14,090 bases of DNA, from NCBI GenBank assembly GCA_964436315.1, contig CAYTCZ010000105.1, positions 1 to 14,090 of the forward strand. The letters are read 5' to 3'. A program made the translations under genes and the position numbers. Position 1 is the stretch's first letter. Each line of letters opens with the position of its first letter. Of this stretch, positions 12,971 through 14,090 are shown piece by piece. The notes beneath the pieces were generated by a model. That model was not told the DNA's origin. It saw nothing but the letters and a program-made list of their open reading frames with translations, and did not search any database. Source of the DNA: CAYTCZ01 sp964436315. GTDB lineage: Bacteria > Actinomycetota > Thermoleophilia > Gaiellales > Gaiellaceae.

Positions 12971-14090
12971 ACGGTTGTAGAGATGCCCGGTTCCGGGGAG
13001 ACCGAGGCCTTTGACCTCGCTTGGCCAGCTTTCTTCTTGGCCTTCGGTTTCTTGGCTTTCAGAACCCTGAACACGCTCTGCCCTATCAAGTCGCCGAACT
13101 CAGCGTTCTTGCGCGGGCCGATGCCCGGCCACACGTACCAGACGATGCGCCAGCCCGGCCGCAGCCTGTAGCGCTTGCCCTCGAAGGCCCATCTCTTCCG
13201 CAGGACGAAGTTCGCCTTGCCCGGCCAGAAGGTTCCGATCTTGACGAGCTCGGCCTCCGCTCCCTTGCCTTTGATCCGGAAGAGCTGGATGTTGTAGTAC
13301 TTCGCGCCCTTCTGGCGAACCCAGCGGAACTTGACCTTCTTGCTCTTGGCCGGCACGCGGATTTTGGCCCCGGCCTTTGGCTTCGCGAGGAGGATCGCCC
13401 TCGGGGTCACGATCACGGTGGCGACGGCGGACTTGTTGCCCGTCTTGTCCTCGGCGACGATCTCGTAGCGGTACTCGACCTTGTTCTTGAGCTTCCGGTC
13501 GACGAACCTGTTCTCCGTGCCGCGGTAGACGACCTTGGTGGAGCCTACGGCTGCAAGCGTGCCGCCTGTCGTGCGGGTCACGACGTAGCGTCTGAAGTCT
13601 AGGGCCGTGCTTGCCCTCCATCTGAGCTCCACCTTGTGATCGCCCGCGTTCGCCCTGAAGTTCTGGATCCTCGGGGGACCCCTGGTGTCGATCTCGGTGA
13701 CAACCGTTCCTGGCTTCACCCCAACCTTCAGCCTGCGGACCTGGAACGAAACGGTGATCGGCTCCGACGTGTTCCCGAAGGTGTCGGTCGCCGTGAAGGT
13801 GAGGAGCGTCGTGCCGAGCGGGTACTGCGGGAGGTCAGGGGTCACGTCCAGGGGGACCTGGCCGGCGACGATGTCGGTCGCCTTGGCGGTGAACAGCTGC
13901 GGAGCCGAGTCTTTGAAGAACGCGCTGTCCGTGTTCTCGTAGACGACGAACGTCTTCGGAAGTACCGGGTTCACAGGCGGCTTCGTGTCTTCCACTGTGG
14001 CGTTGAACGAGTCCGTCGTCGTGTTTCCGTGCCCGTCGTTTGCTTGACAAGTAACGACCGTGGTTGTGATGGGGAATACCGATCCGTTGG
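12937..14090 (-). CDS. Secreted HYR/fibronectin type III repeat protein (partial, N-terminus off window)
   Basis: The frame is open to the right edge, so only the last 384 or so residues are seen; the internal GTG at 13995 is not the real start. In order: the end of one HYR domain (14088-13996, ending CQANDGHGNTTTDSFNATV), a second HYR domain (13992-13735, with YPLGTTLLTFTATDTFGNTSEP), an FN3 domain (13677-13402, with VELRWRAS, YVVTR, YRYEIVAEDKTGN), and a C-terminal beta domain (13398-13060) with FRWVRQKGAKYYNIQLFR and WRIVWYVWPGIG. From memory, this last domain is frequent at the ends of secreted Thermoleophilia proteins. A Lys/Ala-rich stretch (KAKKPKAKKKAG) and a short polar tail close the protein. 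HYR and FN3 domains usually mediate adhesion or pack enzyme domains at the cell surface; the N-terminal domain that would define function is outside the window. Confidence 0.88.
   Translation of the reverse strand, partial: NGSVFPITTTVVTCQANDGHGNTTTDSFNATVEDTKPPVNPVLPKTFVVYENTDSAFFKDSAPQLFTAKATDIVAGQVPLDVTPDLPQYPLGTTLLTFTATDTFGNTSEPITVSFQVRRLKVGVKPGTVVTEIDTRGPPRIQNFRANAGDHKVELRWRASTALDFRRYVVTRTTGGTLAAVGSTKVVYRGTENRFVDRKLKNKVEYRYEIVAEDKTGNKSAVATVIVTPRAILLAKPKAGAKIRVPAKSKKVKFRWVRQKGAKYYNIQLFRIKGKGAEAELVKIGTFWPGKANFVLRKRWAFEGKRYRLRPGWRIVWYVWPGIGPRKNAEFGDLIGQSVFRVLKAKKPKAKKKAGQARSKASVSPEPGISTTVQLEGRRSELG

Noticed and set aside
1..14090. CRISPR arrays, tRNA/rRNA genes, insertion sequences with transposase, phage modules
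   Set aside because: None seen; no regularly spaced direct repeats, RNA gene cores or transposase/integrase motifs were recognised on either strand.

Overview
This is a high-GC window with dense, mostly single-copy genes. Actinobacterial-type CtaA and PAC2 proteins, a DipZ-like fusion, and a secreted HYR/FN3 protein suggest an uncultured actinobacterium, most likely Thermoleophilia (Gaiellales/Solirubrobacterales-like). That placement is an inference from family resemblance. A run of exactly 100 Ns marks a scaffold join, so this is a draft or metagenome assembly.

Layout. Positions 1-430 hold the last codons of an upstream gene, a possible 28-30 residue small protein with a strong ribosome-binding site, and a structured leader containing a good H-type pseudoknot. 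A plus-strand block (431-6817) follows: a thioredoxin-fold lipoprotein with a His-rich loop, a tandem rhodanese sulfurtransferase, a PLP-dependent group II decarboxylase, selenophosphate synthetase (SelD), heme A synthase (CtaA) and a PAC2-family protein. A 64-bp near-perfect inverted repeat sits between the rhodanese and decarboxylase genes. A minus-strand block (6829-12124) holds a DipZ-like CcdA/thioredoxin fusion, a small membrane protein broken by the gap, and an 884-residue SF2 DEAH helicase. A short divergent region separates the helicase from a plus-strand all-helical protein. That protein ends tail-to-tail over the 3' end of a large secreted HYR/FN3 protein whose N-terminus lies beyond the right edge.

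How the genes fit together. Three products act in thiol/disulfide or haem-copper chemistry outside or in the membrane: the lipoprotein, CtaA and DipZ. This fits maturation of cytochrome oxidase and extracytoplasmic proteins. Rhodanese and SelD handle reactive sulfur and selenium. The rest looks like ordinary accessory or housekeeping content. No CRISPR array, toxin-antitoxin pair, phage module, tRNA or rRNA was recognised.

The most interesting non-coding signals are the pseudoknot leader at 187-289, a recurring TAnnnT box 6-7 nt before several start codons (leaderless transcription) and the REP-like palindrome at 2320-2383. I see no convincing new multi-gene system.
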